From Candidatus Gastranaerophilales bacterium (lineage in GTDB: Bacteria > Cyanobacteriota > Vampirovibrionia > Gastranaerophilales > Gastranaerophilaceae), in contig CALUYO010000011.1 of assembly GCA_944325005.1 (NCBI GenBank), forward strand, positions 1 to 54,169: a stretch of 54,169 bases of DNA, read 5' to 3'. The notes beneath the pieces are model-generated. The model was not told the origin of the DNA and made no database searches. It saw nothing but the letters and a program-made list of their open reading frames with translations. Shown piece by piece: positions 42,945 through 52,622 of the stretch (within the stretch, counting starts at the first letter, position 1; each line of letters opens with the position of its first letter). The translations under genes were made by a program, and so were the position numbers.

Positions 42945-44403
42945 TATCTTCTGCTTTTTGTGTGCAGAGAATTTCTCTGACTTCGGCTTCTTTTGTTTTA
43001 TCCATAAGAACGAACAGCACATCACAGGGTTCAATTACTGTACTTCCGGTCGGGATTATATATTCTCCGTTTTTGTATATAAGACTTACAAGCGCACCTT
43101 GCGGAAGATTGAGTTCATATAATTGCTTGTCCGCAGCTTCTGCATTATCGGCAACAGTAAACTCAAGCATTTTATTTTTTGTATCTTTATCGCCATATTC
43201 AATTACAGAATCGTGATTAACCTCAAGCGGGGCATCAACATGTAGAAGCTTTGCAACATACGGAATAGTTGTTCCCTGTAGTAATACGGAAATTATTACA
43301 ACGAAAAATACAATGTTAAATATTTCTGTAGCATGCGGAATATCTGCAGTTAAAGGAAATGTTGCAAGTACGATAGGCGCAGCGCCTCTTAAGCCGACCC
43401 ATGAAATCATAAGTTTTTCTTTTAAACTTCTCTTAAACGGAAATGTAGTTGCAAATACTGCAATCGGTCTGGCTATAAATGTTAAAATTAAAGCAATCAA
43501 AAAAGCCTGTTTAGTGTATGCAAATCCGTCCCTAAAGTTTACAAGCAGTCCGAGTATTAAGAACATTACAATTTGCATAAGCCATGCAACAGCATCATGA
43601 AATTTTATTAAAGTTTTTTTGTTAACAAATTTCATTGCGGCCATTGATAAGCCGCACACATAAACTCCGATAAAACCGTTTCCGCCTACTATGGTAATAA
43701 ATGAATATGTAAAAAGTACGGAAGCTAAAGTTATTACAACATACAGGCTGTCGTATTCCAGCCTTATTTTGTTAATAATCCAGCTTGTCCCTCTTGCAAT
43801 TAAATATCCGAATGCTATACCGAGAAGCATTTGTTTAAAAAAGTCAAGTACCAACCCCAGCCCGTTAAGCTGACCTGTGATAAGTCCTATGACCCCCAAA
43901 GTTAAAAATACGGCCATAGGGTCGTTACTTCCGGATTCAAATTCCAGCAGAGGCTTTAAGTTATAGCCAAGGCTTATGCTTTTTGAACGTAAAACTCCGA
44001 ATACAGCAGCTGCATCTGTGGATGAAATAATACCGCCGAGCAGCATACATTCAAGAAATGACAAATTAAGAAGAAAATAGCTGCAGGCTCCGGCAGCAAT
44101 TGCAGTTGCGAAAACTCCTAGAGTAGCCAGTATGCTTCCCTCTGCAACAACCGGTTTTAATTCTTTTATATCGACACTCAGACCGCCCATAAAAAGTATG
44201 TAAGATATAGCAACAATTCCTACAAACTGAGCCAGTATGTAGTCTTCAAAATAAATTCCCAGTATCCCGTCAGAACCAGCAAGTATTCCAACAAAGATAA
44301 ATATTACCAATGATGGAACCCCAAACTTTCCGCCTATTTTATTGAACAAAATAGCGCTGATGAGCAATATTGCCGCTATCAACAAAATTTCATTTATGAT
44401 CAT
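42934..44403 (-). CDS. Potassium/proton antiporter, NhaP2/CvrA type (CPA1)
   Basis: 489 aa. About twelve membrane helices with the CPA1 core: LFMGGLSVDIKEL, GGIISSTDAAAVFG, FESGSNDPMAVFLTLG (the ND motif of ion binding), SWVGLRGAAPIVLAT. The C-terminal ~95 residues form a TrkA-C-like domain (LPQGALVSLIYKNGEYIIPT, DVLFVLMDK). Exchanges K+ (or Na+) for H+ and is usually controlled through the TrkA-C domain by nucleotides. Single gene; convergent with the HAD gene (11-nt overlap). Confidence 0.92.
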   Translation of the reverse strand: MIINEILLIAAILLISAILFNKIGGKFGVPSLVIFIFVGILAGSDGILGIYFEDYILAQFVGIVAISYILFMGGLSVDIKELKPVVAEGSILATLGVFATAIAAGACSYFLLNLSFLECMLLGGIISSTDAAAVFGVLRSKSISLGYNLKPLLEFESGSNDPMAVFLTLGVIGLITGQLNGLGLVLDFFKQMLLGIAFGYLIARGTSWIINKIRLEYDSLYVVITLASVLFTYSFITIVGGNGFIGVYVCGLSMAAMKFVNKKTLIKFHDAVAWLMQIVMFLILGLLVNFRDGFAYTKQAFLIALILTFIARPIAVFATTFPFKRSLKEKLMISWVGLRGAAPIVLATFPLTADIPHATEIFNIVFFVVIISVLLQGTTIPYVAKLLHVDAPLEVNHDSVIEYGDKDTKNKMLEFTVADNAEAADKQLYELNLPQGALVSLIYKNGEYIIPTGSTVIEPCDVLFVLMDKTKEAEVREILCTQKAEDTNA

Positions 44404-44574
44404 TATAACAAATATAACAAATTCTTAACAAAAGTGCAACTCATATTAAAATAAATTATAATAACTACTACATTGGGAGGTTATATTTTTTATTTAGTTG
44501 TAATATTTTGTAATATATTAGTTATTTAAAAGTTTTTTTTGTCGTAAAATAAAATTGGTCTCAAGAGGTGTAAT

Positions 44575-45912
44575 ATGAAGGTAATGCCCGTACAAAATCC
44601 TTATAAGCATTCTGTTTACTCACCGAACAGCGGAAGTGCTCCGGCTAAAAAAAGGGTTGTGTCTCCTGCTAATATATTGGTAGGTGGTCTTATTTCTGCA
44701 CTTGCTATTCATAAAGTTACTCATCCTGCCCAGAAAGTTTGCAGTGAATATGTAAAATCTCTGGCTTCCGGATTATCTGAGATGGCCGGTAAAAAAATTA
44801 ATCCTCTGTCACTTTCTTGTGTTATGAATAAAGAAGAGTTTGTTAATCAGATTTTGAAATTAAAAAAGAATAATTATACTTATACACCGGAAAATATTAA
44901 AAATTTCGGTTTTCAAGCTGATTTTCATATGCACACTAATTATACAGACGGTAAAATCTCTGTAAAAGAGTTGTTGAACGAGATTTCGGAATATTCTAAT
45001 AAACTTTTTAGCCGTACAGGGCAGAAGTTTATATTCTCAATAACAGATCATGATTCTGTAAAAGCCGTAAAAGAGGCTCTTTTAATTATTGCTGAAAATC
45101 CAGAAAAGTTTAAAAATGTAAGATTTATTCCCGGAGCAGAACTAAGCTTTTCTCATAAAGCTCCAAAGTCTTCAAATCCCTGCGAAATATCCGAAGTTTT
45201 GGCCTACGGGTTTGATCCTTTTAAACTTGATAAATATTGTGATAGTTTGCAGTTAAAAAGAAGTAATACTATTGATAATATGCTTGGAGAAATAAAAAAA
45301 GCTCTTCCTTTAACAAATTTTAATCGAGATGAACTTATAAGAACTTATAATTTAAATCCTGATTGTCTTATGATGAATTCCCAATGGGCCGTTAACCATT
45401 ATGCACAAACCAAACATGCGATAACTATTCAGGCCTCAAGACAAGGTGTTGACCCCGAGAGAATGTATACAGATATTATGAAAAATATCGATATAAAAAA
45501 TAGGAATATCTGGTACTTGAAAAATAACAATATTTTAGATAAAGATATAGATGAAACAAATATAATTTCAAATGTCAGGAAGAAATATGAACCGCATCTT
45601 GAAGGCAATAAACTTGTTTTAACGAATGAAAGTTCTTTTGATAATTTAATAGATTTGTTCAAAGGAAATAGTAATGTCGTTTTATCATTTGCACATCCAT
45701 ATTTCACTGCAATGAAATTTTACAATCCGAGTAAGGCTCTAAATAGCTTTGTATATAAGTCCAATGGTCTTATACAAATATCGGAGGCATACCATCAGGC
45801 GTATCCAGCAGACGTAAGTATGGTAAAAGTTATGGAAACAAACGATTATCTGAAACATCTTATAAAAATAGGCGGCTCGGACAATCACAAGTCAAAGTAT
45901 ATAGAAGGGTAA
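44575..45912 (+). CDS. PHP-domain phosphoesterase
   Basis: 445 aa with AGAGGTG before ATG. N-terminal polar leader with a hydrophobic stretch (~32-48, ANILVGGLISALAIHKV) that could anchor it. PHP motifs: ADFHMHTNYTDG (H118, H120), SITDHDSV (D158, H159, D160), FIPGAELSFS (E189), SFAHPY near ~375 and GGSDNHK near the C-terminus, giving the usual metal-binding set. Between them lies a ~150-residue lineage-specific insertion. Followed 4 nt later by a nucleotidyltransferase-like gene. Confidence 0.88.
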   Translation: MKVMPVQNPYKHSVYSPNSGSAPAKKRVVSPANILVGGLISALAIHKVTHPAQKVCSEYVKSLASGLSEMAGKKINPLSLSCVMNKEEFVNQILKLKKNNYTYTPENIKNFGFQADFHMHTNYTDGKISVKELLNEISEYSNKLFSRTGQKFIFSITDHDSVKAVKEALLIIAENPEKFKNVRFIPGAELSFSHKAPKSSNPCEISEVLAYGFDPFKLDKYCDSLQLKRSNTIDNMLGEIKKALPLTNFNRDELIRTYNLNPDCLMMNSQWAVNHYAQTKHAITIQASRQGVDPERMYTDIMKNIDIKNRNIWYLKNNNILDKDIDETNIISNVRKKYEPHLEGNKLVLTNESSFDNLIDLFKGNSNVVLSFAHPYFTAMKFYNPSKALNSFVYKSNGLIQISEAYHQAYPADVSMVKVMETNDYLKHLIKIGGSDNHKSKYIEG

Positions 45913-45916
45913 ATGT

Positions 45917-47053
45917 ATGAAAGTTTCCGGAATTAATCATTCACCAAGGGGTAGTCAGATTCAGTTCCAAGCTATAACACAAAGAATGCCGCAGCTGGCA
46001 TTGAATTGTACAAAAGATCTATATGAGCAATATTCATATTTAAGGTTCGCAAAGTATTATGAGGCTCTTGATGATAAAATTTATCCGCAAAATAAATTTA
46101 TCAGAAATGAAAATTTCTCTTTTCTCGAAAGAATTCCGGAACACTTGAAAAACTTTTTTGTTGATACATACAAATATCTTACGGATTTTCCGAATATAAC
46201 AAAAGTTTCAGAAAAAATTAATGATGAATTTGTTTCTAAGGCTTTGTTTTGTACCAACAGTAATCAAGATGTTCGTGTTTTAATGGCGGGTTATGATCCG
46301 GTTTGTTCAGTAGGTTTAAAACACGCTTTACCTGGCAGTGACATTGATAAAGCATATATAATTCTTGGTAAAAAACGTAAAACGTTTAAATCTGACTGGG
46401 AACTTATTGCCCAGTATAAAGGTGCTTTATGGGAGTTTGTTGATCAAAGGATTTTAAGTTTGAATAATGAAAATACTTTCCCTGAAGTTTATACATTGGA
46501 TGGTATGTTTTCAACTCTTGATACTCTTGACAGAATGACCTGTCAAATGGGATTGGACAAAAAACTGGATTATTTCAAACGCAGAAGGATGCTTGATATC
46601 AACCCTACTACGGCAGGTGAATTTAATATTCTGTTTGCAAAGATGAATGATCAACGCGAAATTTCAAAAGTTAATGCTAAAAATTTCGCATATTTTATTG
46701 AGTCTGTAAGAGATGGTAAAATTGCTTTTAATATTGATAACGATATAGTTAATATTGTTCGAGAAAGATTGTACAAATCTCCTTTTGCAAGTATGTCAAA
46801 TGTAACGCAAATGGGTGCTCATGAAAGACAAATTAATATCGGGATGAAAGATATTAAAACAAAATTGAGAAATCGTGAACAGCTGGCGGACCAATTTGAA
46901 GGCGGCGGCTGGTCAGACAATTCAAGATTTGAGCTTGTAAAAGACCTTGTAAAATCTGTTTCTAAAGATCAAGGCCATAAATATGATAAATATTTTAAGA
47001 ATGATGATGATATTGGCGAAAGATATAACAAACTAAATATTCAGCTTGTTTAA
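45917..47053 (+). CDS. Nucleotidyltransferase-fold-like protein
   Basis: 378 aa, 4 nt after the PHP gene, so translated from the same message. Residues ~119-150 (VRVLMAGYDPVCSVGLKHAL then PGSDIDKAYIIL) resemble the Pol beta nucleotidyltransferase core hG-x(n)-D-h-D-h with SDID at 141-144. The rest is helical and unrecognised. N-terminal GINHSPRGSQIQFQA is a short polar leader like those of other small proteins here. Stop overlaps the convergent exporter gene by 4 nt. The fold call is tentative; the alternative is a wholly unknown protein. Confidence 0.5.
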   Translation: MKVSGINHSPRGSQIQFQAITQRMPQLALNCTKDLYEQYSYLRFAKYYEALDDKIYPQNKFIRNENFSFLERIPEHLKNFFVDTYKYLTDFPNITKVSEKINDEFVSKALFCTNSNQDVRVLMAGYDPVCSVGLKHALPGSDIDKAYIILGKKRKTFKSDWELIAQYKGALWEFVDQRILSLNNENTFPEVYTLDGMFSTLDTLDRMTCQMGLDKKLDYFKRRRMLDINPTTAGEFNILFAKMNDQREISKVNAKNFAYFIESVRDGKIAFNIDNDIVNIVRERLYKSPFASMSNVTQMGAHERQINIGMKDIKTKLRNREQLADQFEGGGWSDNSRFELVKDLVKSVSKDQGHKYDKYFKNDDDIGERYNKLNIQLV

Positions 47054-48003
47054 AATAGCTGTATAATCATTCCTGATAGAATACTTATTAATAATAAAAT
47101 CCATACTATTTTTATAGAATCTTTTATATTTTCACTGTTCCTGAAAAGTATAAGTATACCGAGGCCTGCATTGGATAAAAGTCCGGCCATAACAGCGCCG
47201 AAGCTAATTGATCCTTTGATCAAAAGCATTGTTAATGCAATTGATACCGCACAATTTGGTATAAGACCTACAAAGGCTGTTATTACAGGTTCTAAAAATT
47301 TAACCTTTCCAAGCAGCATATGTAATACTGAATACTCTGCATAAACTGCGATTACGAAGTTTAAAAGGATTGTTATGATAAGAATAAATACAAATATATT
47401 AAATGTATGCTTTATAGGATGATAAATAAGTTCACGCTTACGTCTTTTAGATATGCTATGATGACAGCATCCTTCATGTTCATCGTCAAGTTTGTTATCT
47501 GTTTCTTCTTTTGCCGGAATGTATTTATTTTCTTTGAGAATAAAATCGATTAAATAGCCTGCGATAACTGCTATAATAATTTTTATACCGATAATCGGAA
47601 GAATATAATATGTTTTTGTCGGCTGGGCAAGTAATATGGGGATTGCTTCATCAGATGTTGCAAGATAAATCGCAATCAGCGTACCTTTTGTTATAAATTT
47701 TTTTATATAAAGAGTACTTGCAATAACGGAAAATCCGCACTGAGGGATTATTGCTGCTAAACTGCCGACTAATGGCGCTGCTTTTTCCGACTTTTTCATA
47801 AAAGAATTAATATTGTCCGAATAGAAATATTCAATTAACTCTATTATTAAAAAGACTATAAATAATAGGGGCAAAATATGAAAACTGTCAATAATTGCAT
47901 CCGCAAGCCATTCCGGCATCCCAAAACTTTCAATCATGCCGTCAAAGCCGGAGAACAAGTTTTCGTTTATTGAGTTTATTTTATTTAAAAAATCTATCAG
48001 CAT
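47050..48003 (-). CDS. Putative 10-TM heavy-metal exporter (ArsP_2, PF11449-like)
   Basis: 317 aa. Two homologous halves of about four to five helices, each with a conserved Pro-x-Cys motif: AAIIPQCGFSVIASTLY and GLIPNCAVSIALTMLL. A cytoplasmic loop between them has an acidic/His/Cys cluster (DDEHEGCCHHSIS). This matches the putative heavy-metal (arsenic/manganese) exporter family. Lies 27 nt downstream of a TolC-type gene on the same strand; both probably form one efflux operon. Confidence 0.83.
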   Translation of the reverse strand: MLIDFLNKINSINENLFSGFDGMIESFGMPEWLADAIIDSFHILPLLFIVFLIIELIEYFYSDNINSFMKKSEKAAPLVGSLAAIIPQCGFSVIASTLYIKKFITKGTLIAIYLATSDEAIPILLAQPTKTYYILPIIGIKIIIAVIAGYLIDFILKENKYIPAKEETDNKLDDEHEGCCHHSISKRRKRELIYHPIKHTFNIFVFILIITILLNFVIAVYAEYSVLHMLLGKVKFLEPVITAFVGLIPNCAVSIALTMLLIKGSISFGAVMAGLLSNAGLGILILFRNSENIKDSIKIVWILLLISILSGMIIQLF

Positions 48004-48030
48004 AATTTAATAATAATATAAACACGCAAT

Positions 48031-49524
48031 TTATAGAGTCTGTTTATCCTTTCTTTTTTTATCTTTTTTTATATCTTTTTCATCACATCCGAGAACTTGA
48101 TTTAAATGTTCAATAAGCTCCGCAAAGTGATACTGCATTGCATGTTCAGATTTATGGTGAATGTCTACAATATGACAGTGCATTGCCATTTCCACCTGTA
48201 TTAAAGCTATATTATAATTGTATAAACTTTCAATATATTCACTTACTGCCATTAAATAATCTTTTCTGGCATTTTGCAGAGCAACATAATTAAGTTCACC
48301 GGCTTTATATTTTTCTTCAACAATGTTTAAATTTTCTAATGCTTGTGAGGCTTCTTTCTGAGCTGTAGGAATTTGTTTTTCAGATTTTTCAACATTGTTA
48401 AATGCGCGTTTAACTTCAAAATACAAATCCTTTTTAAACAGTAATATTTCGTTATCGGCAAGGTTAACCTGTGCATCTGCCCCTTTTATATTATGCTTTA
48501 ATTCCATAATGTTAACTGTAGAATTTAAGTTAACTCCTACTTGAAAACTGTTGTTTGTTGTCTGTGTCGAATTATTAAACCCATAGCCCGCATTTGCTGT
48601 TAAATCAGGGAAATATGCACGCTTTATATATAAAAGAGACTGCTCCATTGCATGTTTTGTTGCCGTTAATACATTTAAATCAGGGCTGTTATCATAGGCT
48701 AATTGGATGGCGTTATCCATACTAAATGGAAATTTTTGCGCTATAAACGGTTGAATTTCTGTACTATTTTTTCCGTATGCAAAATCGTTGTTATATCCGA
48801 AAGTATTTGTATTTTGTATTGTAAAATCCGGCTGGTTATCAAGATACATGGAATTGTTGAGATCAACTCTTGCATTGTTATAATTATTTTGAGCTTCAAT
48901 AAATTTTACTTTTGCCTCGCTTAAATTTACTTCAGCAGTTGTCAAATCAGGATTTTTCTTTGCAATTTTTACAAAATTTTCATTTATTTTAACATTATTG
49001 TCTGCGAGCTGCATTAATGCTTTTGCCCTTAAAAGTTTATAATATTTATCCTTTACATCAAATAATGTTGCACACAAACTGTCCATAAATTCATATTCAG
49101 CACCGATTTTATAAAATTCTTCCATTTTAATATAGGCTGTAGTTTTGCCAAAGTTCCAGATTAATTTATTGACTGTAACTCCGACTGTGGGGAGTTCTCT
49201 GTAATGTGAATTATAATAAATATTATCCGAATTGTTTTCATTATAAAATCCTGCACCAGCACTTATTACAGGAAAATATTGTGCTCTGGCAATTCCAAGA
49301 TTACTTTTGGCAATATCGAGATTATATTTTTGCCTTTTAATTTTCGGGCTGTTTTTGAACGCTGTTGCGACACATTCTAAAACAGACAATGAGCTTCCGT
49401 CCCTAATTTCAACGGGTTTAAACAGTTCATCATCCTCATCTTCTATTGCTGATGTCCTAACAGTTCCTGCCGATAAAAGAATAATTAAAAATAATATCAG
49501 GCAGAATATTTTCTTTATGCCCAT
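48031..49524 (-). CDS. TolC-family outer-membrane efflux protein with His-rich tail
   Basis: 497 aa. Signal peptide (hydrophobic ~5-22, LFLIILLSAGTVRTSA). Repeated TolC-type alpha-barrel halves: NSPKIKRQKYNLDIAKSNLG with ARAQYFPVISAGAG, and NSPDLNVLTATKHAMEQSLL with KRAYFPDLTANAG; coiled-coil heptads between. The last ~55 residues carry His clusters (MHCHIVDIHHKSEHAMQYHF then AELIEHLNQV) and a Lys-rich end, which is unusual for the family and suggests metal binding. No periplasmic adaptor or RND pump is adjacent; the exporter downstream lies 27 nt away. Confidence 0.88.
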   Translation of the reverse strand: MGIKKIFCLILFLIILLSAGTVRTSAIEDEDDELFKPVEIRDGSSLSVLECVATAFKNSPKIKRQKYNLDIAKSNLGIARAQYFPVISAGAGFYNENNSDNIYYNSHYRELPTVGVTVNKLIWNFGKTTAYIKMEEFYKIGAEYEFMDSLCATLFDVKDKYYKLLRAKALMQLADNNVKINENFVKIAKKNPDLTTAEVNLSEAKVKFIEAQNNYNNARVDLNNSMYLDNQPDFTIQNTNTFGYNNDFAYGKNSTEIQPFIAQKFPFSMDNAIQLAYDNSPDLNVLTATKHAMEQSLLYIKRAYFPDLTANAGYGFNNSTQTTNNSFQVGVNLNSTVNIMELKHNIKGADAQVNLADNEILLFKKDLYFEVKRAFNNVEKSEKQIPTAQKEASQALENLNIVEEKYKAGELNYVALQNARKDYLMAVSEYIESLYNYNIALIQVEMAMHCHIVDIHHKSEHAMQYHFAELIEHLNQVLGCDEKDIKKDKKRKDKQTL

Positions 49525-49599
49525 ATTTTAATTATACAACATGTGTCAAGTTTTTGATTTTAGTGGCAAAAATTTTTATTTTGTGTTTTTAAGCAAGAT

Positions 49600-49950
49600 A
49601 TGAAAACGGATTTTAATAGCAGATTAAATTTTGGGACAAGACTTGATACAGGAAAAGTTTTGGAAGTTACAAGCATGAAAATTTTTCAAAGTGACGGAAT
49701 CGGCGGTTGTAAAGAGGTTATTCAAGCTTTGAATGATAAGCCTATTAAAGCCGCGGGTAGCCGAGGCTATAAATATTATGCAAAAGTAATTGGTGAAAAA
49801 ATTATTCATAAATATCCTCAAATTGCAGATGCTACAAATAAGATAAATGATATAACATCAAAAAATCCGAATATTTCAAAAGCTGATTTAAATAGATATG
49901 TTCAGCCAATTATTGAAAAAATAGGTAAAGAAATAGATATCGTTATTTAA
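49600..49950 (+). CDS. Hypothetical protein, 116 aa
   Basis: MKTDFNSRLNFGTRLDTGKV then a helical body (GGCKEVIQALNDKPIKAAGS, RYVQPIIEKIGKEIDIVI). A beta-hairpin-like N-terminus with NFG resembles short leaders of other lineage-specific proteins in this window (for example GSQIQFQA at 45917). No strong ribosome site (AAGCAAG only). Followed by a terminator. No family recognised. Confidence 0.6.
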   Translation: MKTDFNSRLNFGTRLDTGKVLEVTSMKIFQSDGIGGCKEVIQALNDKPIKAAGSRGYKYYAKVIGEKIIHKYPQIADATNKINDITSKNPNISKADLNRYVQPIIEKIGKEIDIVI

Positions 49951-49956
49951 TATAAT

Positions 49957-49987
49957 AAAAAACAGGATATATAATTCCTGCTTTTTA
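49957..49987. terminator. Terminator between the 116-aa gene and tRNA-Lys
   Basis: AAAAAACAGGA (49957-49967) / TCCTGCTTTTT (49976-49986): CAGGA/TCCTG stem extended by A/T pairs, T-run on the plus side and A-run on the other side, so usable in both directions. Confidence 0.65.
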
Positions 49988-49997
49988 TTATTATATA

Positions 49998-50073
<76 letters not shown>

Positions 50074-50151
50074 AAATCAATTACATAATAATTATACAAC
50101 CTGATTTTAAATTTGCAATAAATTTATTTTTTATATAAAATAATTTATATT

Positions 50152-51168
50152 ATGAGTGAGAGTATCAAAGCTATGGTTATGTCTGCAGGGGTCGGCTCAA
50201 GATTGGAACCGTTGACAAAATCTGTTCCAAAACCTCTTGTTCCTATTGCCAATAGGCCTGTAATGGATATCTTATTTGAAAAACTAGCATTTACGGGGGT
50301 TAAAGATGTTATCTGTAACACTTACTATCTGGCAGAACAAATTATTGACAGATATAAAAATAATAGTTTCGGGATAAATTTTAACTATATAAAAGAGGAA
50401 ACTTTGTCTGGAACTGCAGGCGGTGTAAAAAAATGTCAGTATTTTTTTGATGAAGGAAAACCTTTTTTGGTTTTATCAGCAGACGGTTTATCTGATGCTA
50501 ATTTGAAGCATGGTATAGAGGTTCATAAAAAATCCGGAGCGATTGCAACTATAGGAATAAAAAAGATTGCTATGGAAGACGTTTCTCATTTTGGTGTAGT
50601 TGTAACTGATGAAAATGGTTTTATAACTGAATTTCAGGAAAAACCTGTATTAGAGGAAGCTAAAAGTAGTTATATTAATACCGGAATTTATATATTTGAC
50701 TATGAAATTTTTGATTATATTCCTGAAAATACATTTTATGATTTTGCCAAGAATGTGTTTCCGCAACTTTTGTTAAAACATGCAATAAATACTTTTGAAA
50801 TAAGCGAATACTGGAATGATATTGGCACAATAGAGCAATATAAACAGTCTACCAGGGATTTATTTGATAAAAAATGTTTTTTTAATCATGCACCGGAAAT
50901 AGTTACTTCATCGGGATGCTATATTGCAGAAGATGCGTATATTGCTGACACAGCTGTCTTTATAGGCAAGTCATCAATTGGGAAAAAATCAAAAATAGGT
51001 AAAAATGCAGTAATAGAAAACAGCATTATATGGGATAATGTTGTTATTGAGGACGGTATTCATGTGCGAAATTGTGTAATTGCTTCAAATTGCATTATTA
51101 AAACTGATTTATATTCCCAAATAGTAGGAGCAAATGAATTAGTTGCTGATAAATCATTAAAAGTTTAA
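50152..51168 (+). CDS. NDP-sugar pyrophosphorylase with left-handed beta-helix domain
   Basis: 338 aa. Nucleotidyltransferase core: SAGVGSRLEPLTKSVPKPLVP (the GxGxRLxPLT...KP nucleotide loop), LSGTAGGVKK, LVLSADGLSD with metal Asp, EFQEKP, YINTGIYIFD, WNDIGTIEQY. C-terminal ~90 residues are hexapeptide repeats (GKSSIGKKSKIGKNAVIENS) of a left-handed beta-helix. Probably a mannose-1-phosphate guanylyl- or glucose-1-phosphate transferase for surface glycans; substrate not fixed by the sequence. TAAAAT is 10 nt before the ATG and no Shine-Dalgarno is seen. Confidence 0.9.
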   Translation: MSESIKAMVMSAGVGSRLEPLTKSVPKPLVPIANRPVMDILFEKLAFTGVKDVICNTYYLAEQIIDRYKNNSFGINFNYIKEETLSGTAGGVKKCQYFFDEGKPFLVLSADGLSDANLKHGIEVHKKSGAIATIGIKKIAMEDVSHFGVVVTDENGFITEFQEKPVLEEAKSSYINTGIYIFDYEIFDYIPENTFYDFAKNVFPQLLLKHAINTFEISEYWNDIGTIEQYKQSTRDLFDKKCFFNHAPEIVTSSGCYIAEDAYIADTAVFIGKSSIGKKSKIGKNAVIENSIIWDNVVIEDGIHVRNCVIASNCIIKTDLYSQIVGANELVADKSLKV

Positions 51169-51252
51169 GGACTTGATTTTTTTTAATTTTAATGATAAGT
51201 TAAGTATATTCGGTTCTGAAATATAAAGTACCAAAAGAAACTTCAAAATTCT

Positions 51253-51324
<72 letters not shown>

Positions 51325-51374
51325 GTTTTTTAATGCGTTTATATGGTTTGAGTTTTGAAGGTCGGTGTGTGTAT

Positions 51375-52560
51375 TGTATTTTAAAGTCCAATTTGATTGT
51401 ATTTTAACGGGACATTTTGTCTGAACGAATAAAAGGATTATTCGGCAAAGTTGGCTTTGTGTTTGAATTATGGCGGTCGGAAGTAATCGTTTTATGCGTT
51501 ATGAAATTGGACGAAAAGTCTCTTTGGGGTATCACAAATGTCCTCAAAATTCCAAAAATTTTATCTGAAAAACAAATCGTAATCGCTGTTTGTCCTAATT
51601 TCACTAACTTGCACGGATAAAACGATTATTGGACTTTTGAAGTAAATAATGTCCGATTTGGCTTTAATAAGAGTAATTTGTGTTGGTATGTTACAAAAGC
51701 AGGAAAACAGGAACACTTTTCCTGCTTCAGAGTTAATCTGTGAGTATGGACGAATATATAAGTATTAATAAAATCGCAGAATTAAAAGGCTTAAAAAGTA
51801 CACGTTCGATAAGACTTGCGATTAATCAGGGTAAGTATATTGCAAGAGAAGTTGAAGTAAATGGCGGAAAATCCTATGAAATCCTTTACTCTTCCTTAGA
51901 ACCGGATATACAAGATAAACTGGATGAAGAAGAGTTAAAATCAACTGCACTTGTTCCGCTTGGAAACAAGATGAATTTTGTATCAGAACATGCAAAATTA
52001 ACAGCACTTGCAAGAGTGGATATAGTCACTGCATTATATAATATTCGTAAAAAATATCCGACTAAAAAAGAAGCTGACGAAGTATTTTTAGATTTATATA
52101 ACAGCGGAATGTATCTGCAACAGATATATAAATTTGTAGGTTCAATTTCGATAGGTACACTTCATCGTTGGGTTAAAATGTTTGAAAATTATGGAGCAGA
52201 GGGACTTTTACAAAAACGCAAAACTAATAGACAAGGAGAATATAACACAATTTTAAATGAGGAAATGAAACAGATATTTTTGAAATATTTGTTACACCCG
52301 AATAAATTTAGTATTGGGAAAGCTATAAATCTGACAAAACATATTCTTGAAAAACGAGGATATGAAAATATTCCATGTAATCTTACTTTCAGAAGATTTT
52401 CCGAAAATTTTAAGAAAAACAATTATTCAAAATGGGTTCTATTTAGAGAAGGAGAAAAAGCATACCACGATAAAATTGAACCGTACATTGAACGAGATAT
52501 TTCAAAACTTGAAGTCGGAGATATTTTGATTGCTGACGGACACGTTCTTTATTTATGTAA
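51375..52560 (+). mobile_element. Left end and truncated transposase of a Mu-like element
   Basis: Starts about 50 nt after the tRNA. TGTATTTTAA-type termini occur at 51375 and 51398 (23 nt apart). The non-coding end up to ~51740 carries several GTCCNATTT-like sites in both orientations (51386-51394; 51504-51512 reversed; 51592; 51628-51634 reversed; 51651-51659), as expected for transposase or repressor binding. Then comes the transposase gene, cut off at about 52550. The element is therefore incomplete. Confidence 0.6.
51397..51484 (+). repeat. 88-bp direct repeat, copy 1
   Basis: Begins TTGTATTTTAACGGGACATT and ends GGCGGTCGGAAGT. Differs from copy 2 (54018-54105) at three positions only. 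Lies in the left end of the Mu-like element. Confidence 0.92.
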
Positions 52561-52585
52561 AGATATGTTACACTTTTTATTTTAG
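51746..52585 (+). pseudogene. Mu-like transposase (MuA-type), truncated in the catalytic domain
   Basis: ~279 aa from ATG 51746. N-terminal winged-helix/excisionase-like domain (YISINKIAELKGLKSTRSIR), helix-turn-helix of the MuA I-beta/gamma kind (YLQQIYKFVGSISIGTLHRW, YGAEGLLQKRKTN), then the start of the DDE domain EVGDILIADGHV, where D266 would be the first catalytic Asp. It then reads VLYLCKDMLHFLF and stops, so about half of a normal transposase, including the other catalytic residues, is absent. Likely inactive. Confidence 0.72.
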
Positions 52586-52622
52586 TAGAAATTAAGTCTG
52601 TATGTAAATACTTATATTATTT

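Noticed and set aside
51417..51620. Open frame of 67 codons beside the 88-bp repeat
   Set aside because: TTG start, no ribosome site, and it runs through the repeated binding sites of the element end; taken as non-coding.
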